DNA of 5,662 bases from Actinomycetales bacterium (lineage in GTDB: Bacteria; Actinomycetota; Actinomycetes; Actinomycetales; Actinomycetaceae): contig JAAZBW010000028.1 of assembly GCA_012513625.1 (NCBI GenBank), positions 1-5,662 on the forward strand, in the 5' to 3' direction. The translations under genes and the position numbers were made by a program. Numbering within the stretch: position 1 is the stretch's first letter; every line of letters starts with the position of its first letter. The notes beneath the pieces are model-generated. The model saw only the letters and a list, made by a program, of their open reading frames with translations, did not search any database and was not told the origin of the DNA. Positions 5,646 through 5,662 of this stretch are shown in pieces.

Positions 5646-5662
5646 GGGCGAGGCCGAGTTCC

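Noticed and set aside
1..5662. Mobile elements, CRISPR arrays, tRNA or rRNA genes, or a defence island.
   Set aside because: No terminal inverted repeats, transposase motifs, regularly spaced repeats or tRNA-like cloverleafs were seen. All but about 80 bases are accounted for by five conserved-type genes.

Overview
The window is very GC-rich and densely coding, with Shine-Dalgarno starts, frequent GTG starts and almost no intergenic space. This points to a high-GC actinomycete. The histidyl-tRNA synthetase is of the variant type with an FDLTIPFARY motif, which I remember from Micrococcales (Arthrobacter/Micrococcus relatives) rather than from Streptomyces or Mycobacterium. My best guess is therefore a Micrococcales-type actinobacterium. 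No search was run, so this is an inference.

Layout. Positions 1-291 (+) hold the last 96 codons of a DEAD-box RNA helicase: the end of its DbpA-type RNA-binding domain and an arginine/glycine-rich tail. Everything else lies on the minus strand and reads, in transcription order, as an MBL-fold (glyoxalase II-like) hydrolase (5632-4925), then hisS (4878-3547), then a soluble dynamin-like GTPase (3550-1826), then a second dynamin-like GTPase with two C-terminal membrane segments (1826-246). The helicase and the last GTPase gene converge, and their 3' ends overlap by 46 bp.

The minus-strand genes look like one operon. The gap between the hydrolase and hisS is 46 bp. hisS and the first GTPase overlap in a GTGA, and the two GTPases meet at an ATGATGA-type junction. 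hisS and both GTPases each have a GAGG/AGGA-like Shine-Dalgarno exactly 7 nt before the chosen start, which fixes their N-termini. The hydrolase has no visible Shine-Dalgarno but has a TAGACT hexamer 7 nt before a GTG, which fits a leaderless start.

How the genes fit together. HisRS charges tRNA-His. The MBL protein next to hisS matches a neighbourhood known from other actinobacteria (relA - peptidyl-prolyl isomerase - MBL hydrolase - hisS). The two dynamin-like GTPases resemble in arrangement the DynA/DynB pair of Streptomyces, which acts at the membrane in sporulation-septum division; whether this pair has that role is inferred. Most of the window is ordinary conserved chromosome. The points worth a second look are the coupling of hisS to the dynamin pair, the degenerate G4 motif in the first GTPase, the eukaryote-like HisRS motif and the overlapping convergent gene ends.
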